In this document: positions 48,534 to 58,218 of the stretch, one piece after another
Position numbering within the stretch: the stretch's first letter is position 1
Layout of the letters: each line of letters starts with the position of its first letter
Assembly (NCBI RefSeq): GCF_004341515.1
Contig: NZ_SLZF01000007.1
Coordinates: 124,001-188,000 of the forward strand
Length of the DNA stretch: 64,000 bases
Direction: 5' to 3'
DNA from: Allobosea sp. BK604
GTDB taxonomy: Bacteria; Pseudomonadota; Alphaproteobacteria; Rhizobiales; Beijerinckiaceae
Position numbers and translations under genes: made by a program
Notes under the pieces: generated by a model
Seen by the model: the letters and a program-made list of their open reading frames with translations, nothing else
Told to the model about the DNA's origin: nothing
Databases searched by the model: none

Positions 48534-49265
48534 ATGCAACAACACCCCATCGTCTCCCGCGAGGAATGGCTCACGGCCCGCAAGGCGCTGCTGGCCCGCG
48601 AGAAGGAAGAGACGCGGCTGCGCGACAAGGTCCGGACCGAGCGTCAGGCGCTGCCCTGGGTCAAGCTCGACAAGGACTATGCCTTCGAGACACCGGCCGG
48701 AAAGCGCAGGCTGGCCGATCTCTTCGACGGCCGCAGCCAGCTCCTGATCTACCATTTCATGTTCGGCCCGGACTGGGATGCGGGCTGCACCGGCTGCTCG
48801 TTCCTGTCCGATCATCTCGACGGCACCTTGCCGCATCTCAACAATCACGACGTCACGCTGGTTGCGGTCTCGCGCGCCCCGCTCGCCAAGATCGAGGCCT
48901 ATAAGCGCCGCATGGGCTGGAAATTCCCCTGGGTCTCGTCTGATGGCAGCGACTTCAATTTCGACTTCCATGTCTCCTTCACCAGGGAGGAACTGGCAGG
49001 GGAGGCCGTCGATTACAATTTCCGCCAGACGCCGTCCGGTGACGCGCATGACGAACTGCCGGGCCTCAGCGCCTTCTTCCGCAATGAGAAGGGCGAGCTC
49101 TTCCATACCTATTCGAGCTATGCGCGCGGTCCGGAAGAGCTGATCGGCACGCTGATGATCCTCGACCGCGCGCCGCTTGGCCGCAACGAGGGGTCGACCA
49201 TGAATTTCGTCAAGCGTCATGACGAATACGAGGCGGCGCCGAAGGCGCATGTCTGCTGCGCCTGA
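48534..49265 (+). CDS. DUF899 (thioredoxin-like) family protein
   Basis: A 243-residue thioredoxin-like protein of the DUF899 family. LLIYHFMFGPDWDAGCTGCS holds a Cys-x2-Cys in the thioredoxin position. DGSDFNFDFHVSF, DELPGLSAFFRNEKGELFHT and the C-terminal HDEYEAAPKAHVCCA complete the match. AAGGAGG at about 48520-48526 precedes the ATG. These proteins are often controlled by MarR-type regulators and linked to thiol or oxidative stress, but their activity is not established. Confidence 0.9.
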   Translation: MQQHPIVSREEWLTARKALLAREKEETRLRDKVRTERQALPWVKLDKDYAFETPAGKRRLADLFDGRSQLLIYHFMFGPDWDAGCTGCSFLSDHLDGTLPHLNNHDVTLVAVSRAPLAKIEAYKRRMGWKFPWVSSDGSDFNFDFHVSFTREELAGEAVDYNFRQTPSGDAHDELPGLSAFFRNEKGELFHTYSSYARGPEELIGTLMILDRAPLGRNEGSTMNFVKRHDEYEAAPKAHVCCA

Positions 49266-49481
49266 TAAGGGGCGCTCGAGCCTGGAAGGAACAGGCGTGG
49301 GGTAGGTAAAGGTGTAGGCGGGATGTTGCGGTCTCGCCGGCGGCATGGGTTGGCCAGGGTCTGAAAGGTGCAATTGGCAAAGCTGCGGCTCTCGTTCAGC
49401 TTCCTCTGGTGTTCTCGCCTTTACCTCACACCGCCCTCTTCTTCAGGAGAGGGTGCCTGCGCCTTCCTTGCGAGGCCCGCC

Positions 49482-50015
49482 ATGCTCCTGCTCGACCCGG
49501 CCAGCACCCATCTCGTGGTGATCGACTTTCAGGCTCGGCTCATGCCGAAGATCCATGACGGCGCCCGCATTCTCGCCAACGCGCGCCGGCTGGTCGCGAT
49601 CGCCGAACTGCTCGACATCCCCGTCCTGTTGACCGAGCACAATCCGGCCGGACTGGGCGACACCGTCCGCGAGCTCGCCGAGAGCGGGCCGGTCGTCGCC
49701 AAGATGAGCTTCGATGCCTGCGCCGATCCAGATTTCATCGACGCCTTGCCGGATGACGACGAGGAACTCGTCCTATGCGGCTGCGAGGCTCATGTCTGCC
49801 TCGGCCAGACCGCGCTCGGCCTGCTCTCGCTCGGTCGGCGCGTCATCGTGGTTCAGGATGCGGTCGGCTCGCGCACGCCCGAGAACAAGGCTGTCGCTCT
49901 GCGGCGTCTCGAAAAGCACGGCGTCGAGATCGTCACCACCGAGATGGTCGCCTTCGAATGGCTGCGTAGCGCCGAGCATCCGCGCTTCCGCGATGTCCTG
50001 AAGCTGGTCAAATAG
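49482..50015 (+). CDS. Isochorismatase-like cysteine hydrolase
   Basis: A 177-residue protein of the isochorismatase fold. The catalytic triad is visible: Asp in LVVIDFQARLM, Lys in VAKMSFDAC and Cys in GCEAHVCLGQTALGLLSLGR, where the nucleophile lies after Glu-Ala-His. Members hydrolyse isochorismate, nicotinamide or other amides. The start at 49482 (MLLLDPASTHL) is preferred; the frame is open about 38 codons further up, but that stretch looks non-coding. It stands alone between DUF899 and Vgb-like genes. Confidence 0.87.
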   Translation: MLLLDPASTHLVVIDFQARLMPKIHDGARILANARRLVAIAELLDIPVLLTEHNPAGLGDTVRELAESGPVVAKMSFDACADPDFIDALPDDDEELVLCGCEAHVCLGQTALGLLSLGRRVIVVQDAVGSRTPENKAVALRRLEKHGVEIVTTEMVAFEWLRSAEHPRFRDVLKLVK

Positions 50016-50116
50016 GCGCCGCCACCGGAACCCCATCGCGGCGGCTCAGTTTCATCATCTTGTCGGCCTAGTTTTTCCAGGCGCGCTTCCGCGCGGACCG
50101 ACAAGGGGAGACGTCG

Positions 50117-51118
50117 ATGCTGCGCCGTTCCGTCCTGCAACTCGGCCTTGCCGGGCTTGCTTTCCCGGCCATCATTGGCCGTGCTGCCGCGACCGGGGCG
50201 TCGACGCCCGGAACACGGTTCGACGTGACCTATTTCGATCTGCCTGGGATCAAGGGGCCGCATGGCCTCGCCGCCACCGGCGATGGCGCGATCTGGGTCT
50301 GCGGCAACAAGAACGGCACGCTCGGCCGCTTCGACCCCCGCACGAGCGAGATCAAGCTCTTCGAGCTCGGTCAGGGCTCTGCGCCGCGCAGCCTGCTGCT
50401 CGCTGGTGACGGGGCGTTCTGGCTGAGCGATGCCGGGCAGAACGCGATTCTGCGCGTCGATCCCGCCAGCGGGGCGGTCCAGCCCTTCAAGCTGCCGGCC
50501 GAGCGCCCGCACGCCGATCTCGATGCAGCGGTGCTGCGCGACGAGATGCTCTGGTTCACCGGGCAGGAGGGCGTGATCGGCCGCCTCAACACCAAGACGG
50601 GCAAGGTCGATCTCAAGGAGGCGCCGCGCGGGCGTGGCGTCGCCGGCATCGTGTTGACGCCGTCCGGCGATCTCTGGTTCGCCTCGACCATCGGGAATTA
50701 CGTCGCCGAGATCGCGGCCGAGACCTTCGAGGTCATCCCGGCCGAATTGCCGAAGCCAGATCAGGGCCCGCGCCGGCTCGCATCGGATTCGAAGAGCCGC
50801 ATCTGGGTCACCGAGACCAATTCCGGCAATGTCTCGGCGCTCGACACCAAGAGCCGAAGCTGGAAGAGCTGGAAGCTGCCCGGCGACCGGCCACGCCCGC
50901 ACGCGGTTTATGTCGACGATTCCGACAAGCTTTGGCTGAGCGACTTCGCCACCAACGCCATCGTGCATTTCGATCCGGTCACGGAGGCCTTCAACAGCCT
51001 GCCGAGCGACAAGCCGGGCGCCGAGGTCCGCCACATGCATGGCCGCTCCGGCGAGACCTGGGCCGCCGAGAGCGGGCACGACCGGCTGGTGCGCATCCAG
51101 ACGGTGAAGCAGGCTTGA
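50117..51118 (+). CDS. Exported Vgb/SMP-30-like beta-propeller protein
   Basis: A 333-residue protein with a twin-Arg-like start (LRRSVLQLGLAGLAFPA) and signal peptide, followed by a propeller of repeated WxxD/GxxW-type blades: KGPHGLAATGDGAIWVCGNK, GSAPRSLLLAGDGAFWLSD, DLWFASTIGNY and RPHAVYVDDSDKLWLSDFAT. It matches the virginiamycin B lyase-like family (COG4257). Most environmental members are not antibiotic-resistance enzymes, so the role is open. It lies before the liv operon in the opposite direction. Confidence 0.82.
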   Translation: MLRRSVLQLGLAGLAFPAIIGRAAATGASTPGTRFDVTYFDLPGIKGPHGLAATGDGAIWVCGNKNGTLGRFDPRTSEIKLFELGQGSAPRSLLLAGDGAFWLSDAGQNAILRVDPASGAVQPFKLPAERPHADLDAAVLRDEMLWFTGQEGVIGRLNTKTGKVDLKEAPRGRGVAGIVLTPSGDLWFASTIGNYVAEIAAETFEVIPAELPKPDQGPRRLASDSKSRIWVTETNSGNVSALDTKSRSWKSWKLPGDRPRPHAVYVDDSDKLWLSDFATNAIVHFDPVTEAFNSLPSDKPGAEVRHMHGRSGETWAAESGHDRLVRIQTVKQA

Positions 51119-51171
51119 GCCGACATCCCGGACGCGCCAAGGCGCGCTGCCGCGCGCTCGCGATGACGCGC

Positions 51172-52164
51172 TTATAGCGGGCGCTTGATCGCCTTCGCGA
51201 TGACGCCGACGATGCCTTCGCGGAACAGCAGCACGCAGACCACGAAGATGCAGCCCTGGATGACGGTGACCCAGGCGCCGAAGGATGCCAGGTAGTTCTG
51301 CATGGAGACGATGACGAGCGCGCCCGCGATCGGCCCGAACACGGTGCCAAGCCCGCCGACCAGCGTCATCAGCACGACCTCGCCCGACATCGACCAGTGC
51401 ACGTCGGTCAGCGACGCCAGCTGGAAGACGATCGCCTTGGTGGCGCCCGCCAGTCCGGCGAGCGTCGCCGAGAGCACGAAGACCGCGAGCTTGTACTGGT
51501 TGGCGCGGTAGCCGAGCGAGATCGCGCGCGGTTCGTTGTCCCGGATAGCCTTGCAGACCTGGCCGAAGGGCGAATGGATGATGCGGTAGATCAGCAGCAG
51601 GCCCGCCATGAAGATCACCGCGACCAGCCAGTAGAGCGCCCGGTCGTCGGCGAGGCTGACGAGGCCGAAGAGCTTGCCGCGCGGCACCGCCTGGATGCCG
51701 TCCTCGCCGCCGGTGAAGCGCGGCGTCTGCAGCGAGAAGAAGAACACCATCTGGGCCAGCGCCAGCGTGATCATGGCGAAATAGATGCCCTGGCGGCGGA
51801 TGGCGAGCGAACCGAACACGGCCCCGAGCGCCGCCGCGATGATCGTTCCCGACAGGATCGCCAGCTCGGGCGTCAGGCCCCAATGCTTGGCGGTATAGGC
51901 CGAGACATAGCTCGCCATGCCGAAATAGGCGGCGTGCCCGAAGGACAGCAGGCCGCCATAGCCGAGCAGAAGATTGAAGGCGAGCGCGAACAGCGCAAAG
52001 CACATCACCTTCATCACGAAGACGGGATAGGCGACGAAGGGCGCGACCGCGAGAGCGACGGCGAGCCCGATGAAGATCGCCCGGTGCAGCCGCTCGGTGC
52101 CCTTGCTGGTTTCGGAAATCGAGAGGCCGGCAGCCGGCGCGTCGGCCGAGATCACGTCTGCCAT
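51172..52164 (-). CDS. livM: Branched-chain amino acid ABC transporter permease LivM
   Basis: A 330-residue inner-membrane permease. FALFALAFNLLLGYGGLLSF and GHAAYFGMASYVSAYTAKHW form the LivM signature, with FTGGEDGIQAVPRG and a C-terminal GGLGTVFGPIAGALVIVSMQ. About nine to ten helices. It is the last gene of the livG-F-K-H-M unit. It joins LivH to form the channel through which the LivK-bound amino acid or a similar small polar substrate passes, powered by LivGF. The stop is near 51172. Confidence 0.95.
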   Translation of the reverse strand: MADVISADAPAAGLSISETSKGTERLHRAIFIGLAVALAVAPFVAYPVFVMKVMCFALFALAFNLLLGYGGLLSFGHAAYFGMASYVSAYTAKHWGLTPELAILSGTIIAAALGAVFGSLAIRRQGIYFAMITLALAQMVFFFSLQTPRFTGGEDGIQAVPRGKLFGLVSLADDRALYWLVAVIFMAGLLLIYRIIHSPFGQVCKAIRDNEPRAISLGYRANQYKLAVFVLSATLAGLAGATKAIVFQLASLTDVHWSMSGEVVLMTLVGGLGTVFGPIAGALVIVSMQNYLASFGAWVTVIQGCIFVVCVLLFREGIVGVIAKAIKRPL

Positions 52165-52198
52165 GGTCAGTTCCTCTCCTTCTCGACGGGCCGCGCGC

Positions 52199-53086
52199 TC
52201 ATGCCGTCCTCCCGAACAGCCCGGCCGGCTTAACCAGCAGCACCAGCACCATGATGATGAAGATCACCGTGGCGGAGGCTTCCGGGTAGAACACCTTGGT
52301 CAGTCCCTCGATCAGCCCGAGCGAGAAGCCGGTGATGATCGAACCTAGGATCGAGCCCATGCCGCCGATGACGACGACCGCGAAGACGACGATGATCAGG
52401 TCCGCGCCCATGTTCGGGTTGACCGAGTAGATCGGCGCCGCCAGCACGCCGGCGAAGGCCGCGAGCGCGACGCCGAAACCATAGGTCAGCGTCACCAGCA
52501 GCGGCACGTTGATGCCGAAGGCCTGGGTCAGGGTCGGGTTCTCGGTCGCGGCGCGCAGATAGGCGCCGAGCTTGGTCTTCTCGATCATGAACCAGGTTGC
52601 GAGGCACACGACCAGCGAGGCGATCACGACCCAGCCGCGATAGTTCGGCAGGAACATGAAACCGAGATTATGCCCGCCGGCGAGTTGCGGCGGGATCTGG
52701 TAGGGCAGGCCGGAGGAGCCGTAGGAATTGCGGAACAGGCCCTGGACGATCAGCGCCAGGCCGAAGGTCAGCAGCAGCCCGTACAGATGGTCGAGATGGG
52801 CGATGCGCTTGAGCAGCAGCCGCTCGATCACGACGCCGGTGAAGCCGACAACGATCGGCGAGAGCACGAGCGCGGCCCAATAGTTCAGCCCGAGATAGTT
52901 CAGGCCCATCCAGGCGACGAAGGCGCCCATCATGTACTGGGCGCCATGGGTGAAATTGATGATGTTGAGCAGCCCGAAGATCACCGCCAGCCCAAGGCTG
53001 AGGATGGCGTAGAACGAGCCATTGATCAGGCCGAGCAGAACCTGGCCGAACAACGCCTGCGGGGGGATTCCAAGAAGCTCGAACAT
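52199..53086 (-). CDS. livH: Branched-chain amino acid ABC transporter permease LivH
   Basis: A 295-residue inner-membrane permease. LINGSFYAILSLGLAVIFGL and LNIINFTHGAQYMMGAFVAW are LivH signatures. GADLIIVVFAVVVIGGMGSI near residue 235 is the ATPase-docking part. The ATG at 53086 is used; the frame is open nine codons further up (53113), and the short gap to livK gives no clear ribosome site to decide. It pairs with LivM. Confidence 0.95.
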   Translation of the reverse strand: MFELLGIPPQALFGQVLLGLINGSFYAILSLGLAVIFGLLNIINFTHGAQYMMGAFVAWMGLNYLGLNYWAALVLSPIVVGFTGVVIERLLLKRIAHLDHLYGLLLTFGLALIVQGLFRNSYGSSGLPYQIPPQLAGGHNLGFMFLPNYRGWVVIASLVVCLATWFMIEKTKLGAYLRAATENPTLTQAFGINVPLLVTLTYGFGVALAAFAGVLAAPIYSVNPNMGADLIIVVFAVVVIGGMGSILGSIITGFSLGLIEGLTKVFYPEASATVIFIIMVLVLLVKPAGLFGRTA

Positions 53087-53166
53087 GCCATTCAAACCGT
53101 TTCTGTGCGGCAAGGCCGGGGCCGGCTGGCGGCCCCGGCATGGTCGTATCGTCCTGGCTCAGGCGC

Positions 53167-54369
53167 TCACTTCTTGATGAACGAGCAGCCGCCCTCGGAG
53201 AGCGGGCGGAAGGCCTGCTCCGCCGGCAGCACCGCGATCTGCTTGTAATAGTCCCACGGACCCTTCGATTCCGACGGCTTCTTGACCTCGAACAGATACA
53301 TGTCGTGCATCTTGCGGCCGTCCTCGCGGACCTTGCCCTTGCCGAACAGCGGATCGTCGGTCGGCAGTTCCTTCATCTTGGCCATGACCACGGTCGGGTC
53401 CTTGCTCTTGGTCGCCTCGACCGCCTTGAGATAGTGCAGCAGGCCCGAATAGACGCCGGCCTGGACCATGCTCGGCTTCTTGCCGCCATTGAGCTTGGCG
53501 AAGCGGTCGGACCAGGCGCGGGTCTGGTCGTTCGTGTCCCAGTAGAAGGACTCGGTCAGCACGAGGCCCTGCGCCGTCTGCAGGCCGAGCGCGTTGACAT
53601 CGGTGATGAAGACGAGCAGCCCGGCGAGCTTCTGCCCGCCCGCGACGATGCCGAACTCGCCCGCCTGCTTGATCGAGTTGATCGTGTCGCCGCCGGCATT
53701 GGCGAGGCCGATCACCTTGGCCTTGGAGGCCTGGGCCTGCAGCAGGAAGGAGGAGAAATCGGTGCCCGGGAACGGCGTCTTGACCGCGCCCAGCACCTTG
53801 CCGCCGTTCTTGGTGACGATCGCGGCGGTGTCGCGCTCGAGCGCATGGCCGAAGGCGTAATCCGCGGTCAGGAAGAACCAGGTGTCGCCGCCGGCCTTCA
53901 CCATGGCGCCGCCGGTGCCCTGCGCGAGCGCATAGGTGTCATAGGTCCAGTGGATCGTGTTCGGCGAGCAGGCCGAGCCGGTCAGGTCCGAGGCGGCGGC
54001 GCCCGAGTTGATGAAGATCTTGTTCTTTTCCTTGGTGATCTGGTTGACCGCGAGCGCGACCGAGGAGGTCGGAACGTCCATGATCACGTCGACGCCGTCC
54101 TGGTCGTACCATTGCCGGGCGATGGTCGAGCCGACATCGGGCTTGTTCTGGTGGTCGGCCGAGATGATGTCGACTTTGATGCCCTTGTCGGCCGCCTTGA
54201 AGTCCTCGACCGCCATGCGAGCGGCGATCACCGAGCCCTCGCCGGAGAGGTCGGCATAGAGGCCGGAGCGGTCGTTGAGCACGCCGACCTTGACGCTGAC
54301 CTGCGCGAAGGCCGTGCCGCTCATCAGCGCGGCGAAGGCGCCGGCCAGAAGCAGTGACTTGAATTTCAT
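53167..54369 (-). CDS. livK: Branched-chain amino acid ABC transporter binding protein LivK-like
   Basis: A 400-residue periplasmic binding protein with a Sec signal peptide (LLLAGAFAALMSGTAFA, cleaved near residue 22). The mature part starts QVSVKVGVLNDRSGLYADLS, a type I peripla-BP of the LIVBP family. GYDTYALAQGTGG-like and FPGTDFSSFLLQAQASKAKV segments follow. It captures amino acids or amides such as branched-chain amino acids or urea-like compounds. Genomic position inside livGF-K-HM supports this set; the specific ligand is not readable from sequence. The frame is open upstream, but MKFKSLLLAG is the natural start. Confidence 0.92.
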   Translation of the reverse strand: MKFKSLLLAGAFAALMSGTAFAQVSVKVGVLNDRSGLYADLSGEGSVIAARMAVEDFKAADKGIKVDIISADHQNKPDVGSTIARQWYDQDGVDVIMDVPTSSVALAVNQITKEKNKIFINSGAAASDLTGSACSPNTIHWTYDTYALAQGTGGAMVKAGGDTWFFLTADYAFGHALERDTAAIVTKNGGKVLGAVKTPFPGTDFSSFLLQAQASKAKVIGLANAGGDTINSIKQAGEFGIVAGGQKLAGLLVFITDVNALGLQTAQGLVLTESFYWDTNDQTRAWSDRFAKLNGGKKPSMVQAGVYSGLLHYLKAVEATKSKDPTVVMAKMKELPTDDPLFGKGKVREDGRKMHDMYLFEVKKPSESKGPWDYYKQIAVLPAEQAFRPLSEGGCSFIKK

Positions 54370-54431
54370 GCCGTTTCTCCCTGAGGATGTCATCGATTGG
54401 GATGCGTTTCTTGTTGTTGGGACGTAAGCGA

Positions 54432-55164
<733 letters not shown>

Positions 55165-55175
<11 letters not shown>

Positions 55176-55929
55176 GGCCGCCTCCCGAGCCGATATAGGC
55201 TTCGATCACGCGTGGGTCCTTCGAGACCGTGGCGTAATCGCCCTCGGCCAGGATCTGTCCGCGCGCCAGCACGGTGATGCGGTCGGAGAGCGAGGCGACG
55301 ACCGAGAGATTGTGCTCCACCATCAGGATGGTGCGGTTGGCAGAGACCTTGCGGATCAGCGCCTCGATGCGCTCGACATCCTCGCGGCCCATGCCGGCCA
55401 TCGGCTCGTCGAGCAGCATCATCTCGGGGTCGAGCGCCAGCGTGGTCGCGATCTCGAGCGCGCGCTTGCGGCCATAGGAGAGCTCGACCGCCGGCAGCTC
55501 GGCGAAGGCGGAGAGCCCGACGGCGTCGACCAGGCGCAGCGCCTCGGCATCGAGCCCGTCCAGCGCCTTCTGCGAGCGCCAGAAATCGAACGAATCGCCG
55601 CGCTTGCGCTGCAGGGCGATGCGGACATTGGTCTTGACCGAGAGCTGCGGGAACACTGCCGAGATCTGGAAGGAGCGCACCAGGCCGAGCCGCGCGATCT
55701 CCGCTGGCTTCTGGCGGGTGATATCCTTGCCATTATAGACGATCGAGCCCTTGGTCGGCGGCAGGAACTTGGTCAGCAGATTGAAGCAGGTCGTCTTGCC
55801 GGCACCGTTCGGGCCGATCAACGCGTGGATCGAGCCGCGCCTGACCTTCAGGTCAACGCCGTTGACGGCGGTAAAACCGCCGAATTCTTTCGTGAGACCT
55901 GAGGTTGAAAGAATAATATCCTCAGACAT
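55165..55929 (-). CDS. livG: Branched-chain amino acid ABC transporter ATPase LivG
   Basis: A 254-residue ATPase. Walker A GPNGAGKTTCFNLL, signature ELSYGRKRALEIATTLA (LSYGRKR, a common LivG variant of LSGGQ), Walker B EMMLLDEPMAGMGREDVERI, and ILMVEHNLSVV. It is the first gene of the operon, which runs leftwards from 55929; its promoter lies in the 497-bp gap to the caspase gene. Confidence 0.96.
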
Positions 55930-56426
55930 ACCACGTATCCATGGCCGTCATCTTGGTCCATTCTTGGCGTGTTCGTTTCCCCTTGGAGGCATGCTGCACC
56001 GCGCATATCGTCCATGTCAACGGCGCAGGGATGGCGGCTTTTCCAAGGTAGTAGCCCCAAAAAGGCAAATGCGACCAAAGGCGTAAGCCTAATGTCTAGG
56101 GCGCGTGGCGCGCCGGCGCGGTCGCTCTTTCGTGACCGGGGACGCGGCCGCAGGTTAGCAGGAAATCAGCCGGCTCAGCAAGGAGTCGGCACCGCTCCGC
56201 CGCGCTTTACCTCGCGTCGCAATCCGGGCGTCGTCATTCAAATGGAGGGTGACGTAGATCACGGAGCATTCTATTGGTCGGGGCTATGTTTCTTTACTTT
56301 AGCGTCACGTTGCTGTGTAGTGTAGTCAGCAAGTTCCTTATGTGTCGTTCGGCGGCTACGGCTCGAAATAAACCACGCTGAGGAGCCCTGGCCAGCCCTG
56401 CGACGCGGACTTGAAACCAAGGGGGT
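55930..56426. other. 497-bp gene-free gap with divergent promoters
   Basis: This gap lies between the livG start (leftward) and the caspase-family gene (rightward). It has an AT-richer stretch at about 56264-56350 (TTCTTTACTTTAGC and neighbours), likely part of the caspase promoter. I see no convincing ORF, no member of the three repeat families and no clear operator. Confidence 0.5.
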
Positions 56427-58100
56427 ATGGCCGTGAATACCGTCGTCGTGTCCTGGCTTTCCGCGCTTTGTGCCCGGATCGTCGTCGTCATCGGCGCTTT
56501 GCTTTGCCTGGCAAGTCTTGCTGTCCCGGCCCAGGCGGCCCCCGACCGCCGCGTGGCCCTGGTCATCGGCAACAGCGCCTATACCAGCGTCACGCAGCTG
56601 CCCAACCCGGAGCGCGACGCCAAGGCCGTCTCGGCCGCGTTGAAGCGGCTCGGCTTCGAGGTCGTCGAAGGCTACGACCTGAAAATGGACGACATGACCA
56701 TGGTCGTGCGCCAGTTCGCCGAGAAGCTCGACGGCGCGAAGGCGGGCGTCGTCTACTATGCCGGCCATGGCATCGCCGTCGGCGACGAGAACTATCTCCT
56801 GCCGGTCGATATCTCGCTGAAGTCGGAGGCCGATCTCGATTTCAAGGCGGTCAATGTCCAGCTCATCCTGCGCCAGATGCAGCGTGACGAGCGCGTCAAC
56901 ATCGTCATCCTCGACGCCTGCCGCGACAATCCCTTCATGGCCCAGCTTGCCGGCAAGTCGCGCGCGATCTCGCGTGGCCTGACGCCGATCGAGACCCAGT
57001 CGGCCTCGGGCATCCTGATCGCCTTCGCGACCGACCCGCGCGCCGTGGCGCTCGACGGCACGGCCGGCGCCAACAGCCCGTTCACCACCGCGCTGCTGCG
57101 CCATATCGAGACCCCGGACGTCTCGATCACCACGGTGATGGACCGCGTCCGCGCCGATGTCTGGGAATCGACCAACAAGAAACAGAAGCCATGGACCAAC
57201 TCGTCGATCATCGGTGAGTTCAAGATGAACCCGACCCTGAAGCTCGCCGCGGTCGATCCGTCCTTGCAGGTGCCCTCGCAGGGCGGCGCGGGTGCCGCGG
57301 GCACGGCGGCGATCGCCGCTGCCGGCGCGGCCGCCCTCGCATCCGTCCCGGCGGTGCAGGGCCTCGACCGCAGCCAGGTCGACGTCAAGATGTGGGAAGC
57401 GGCCGAGCGCGGCAATTCCGCCTCGGATTACAAGGCCTATCTCGAGAGCTTCCCGACCGGCCAGTTCGCCGTCTTCGCCAAGAACCGTCTCGCCAAGCTC
57501 GAAGAGCCGGCCGCGCCGGCGAGCACGCCGGCCACACCTTCGCGCCTCGCGGGTGCGGCGGACGAGTCGCTCAAGGGCGAGACCGGCAGCCAGCAGACCG
57601 AAACCGCGCTCAAGCTCGGCGCCAAGGATCGGCGCGAGCTGCAGGCCCGCCTGCGCCTCAGCGGCTTCCAGGGGGGCGCGGCCAGCGGCAATTTCGGCCC
57701 GGCCCAGCGCATGGCCATCACGGCCTGGCAGAAATCGCGCGAGATCCCGGCGACCGGCTTCTTCACGGCCGCGCAGGTCCAGGCGCTGCGCCTGCAGACC
57801 GAGGCCGCCTATCAGCGCTCCCTCGTTGCCGACAAGCCCGTGCCCAAGGCGTCGACGAAGGCTGCTGTCAAGCCGGAGGCCCAGCGCAAGACGCGCAGCG
57901 CCGCCCCGAGCCGGGACGAGTACGAGCCGAACAGCTACCGCGCCTCGGCCCGCGAGCGCGGCGGCTATGTCGGGCGCGACCGCAGCTATGACGCCGATCG
58001 CTATCAGCGGCAGCAGGACAATTCGGCGGCGGCAGGCGCGATCGGCCAGATCATCGGCGGCGCGGTGCTCGGCGGCTTCGGACGCGGCTTCCGGCGCTGA
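56427..58100 (+). CDS. Exported orthocaspase (peptidase C14) with peptidoglycan-binding domain
   Basis: A 557-residue protein. An N-terminal signal peptide (LLCLASLAVPAQA, cleaved near residue 37) precedes a caspase-like p20 domain. RVALVIGNSAYTSVTQLPNP is the first strand, VVYYAGHGIAVGDENYLLPV carries catalytic His114, and IVILDACRDNPFMAQ carries catalytic Cys165. An Ala-rich linker follows, then a PG_binding_1-like helix bundle at about residues 396-455 (RRELQARLRLSGFQGGAASG and FGPAQRMAITAWQKSRE). The C-terminus has Gly/Tyr/Arg-rich and glycine-zipper-like parts. A GTG two codons in (56433) has better ribosome-site spacing and may be the true start. Confidence 0.88.
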   Translation: MAVNTVVVSWLSALCARIVVVIGALLCLASLAVPAQAAPDRRVALVIGNSAYTSVTQLPNPERDAKAVSAALKRLGFEVVEGYDLKMDDMTMVVRQFAEKLDGAKAGVVYYAGHGIAVGDENYLLPVDISLKSEADLDFKAVNVQLILRQMQRDERVNIVILDACRDNPFMAQLAGKSRAISRGLTPIETQSASGILIAFATDPRAVALDGTAGANSPFTTALLRHIETPDVSITTVMDRVRADVWESTNKKQKPWTNSSIIGEFKMNPTLKLAAVDPSLQVPSQGGAGAAGTAAIAAAGAAALASVPAVQGLDRSQVDVKMWEAAERGNSASDYKAYLESFPTGQFAVFAKNRLAKLEEPAAPASTPATPSRLAGAADESLKGETGSQQTETALKLGAKDRRELQARLRLSGFQGGAASGNFGPAQRMAITAWQKSREIPATGFFTAAQVQALRLQTEAAYQRSLVADKPVPKASTKAAVKPEAQRKTRSAAPSRDEYEPNSYRASARERGGYVGRDRSYDADRYQRQQDNSAAAGAIGQIIGGAVLGGFGRGFRR

Positions 58101-58128
58101 GGCGCTGCCTTCGGTGGGGGAATACCCC

Positions 58129-58213
58129 CACCGTCCTTGCGAGCGCAGCGAAGCAATCCAGGAGGTCTCGCTCCACGTCCCCTGGATTTCTTCGCTGCGC
58201 TCGCAATGACGGT
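58129..58213. repeat. Dispersed palindromic repeat, family A, copy 4
   Basis: ACCGTCCTTGCGAGCGCAGC and CGCTGCGCTCGCAATGACGGT form the outer arms, with AAGCAATCCAGG and CCTGGATTTCTTCGC inside. It lies between the convergent caspase and TetR genes. Confidence 0.82.
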
Positions 58214-58218
58214 AAGGG

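Noticed and set aside
50117..51118. Virginiamycin B lyase as an antibiotic-resistance gene
   Set aside because: Only the propeller family is supported; most environmental members lack streptogramin activity, and this one is exported.
56427..58100. Caspase-family protein as part of an anti-phage defence system
   Set aside because: It is exported, and the neighbours (liv operon, TetR/hydroxylase) are ordinary; no sensor, reverse transcriptase, nuclease or Gasdermin-like partner is present.
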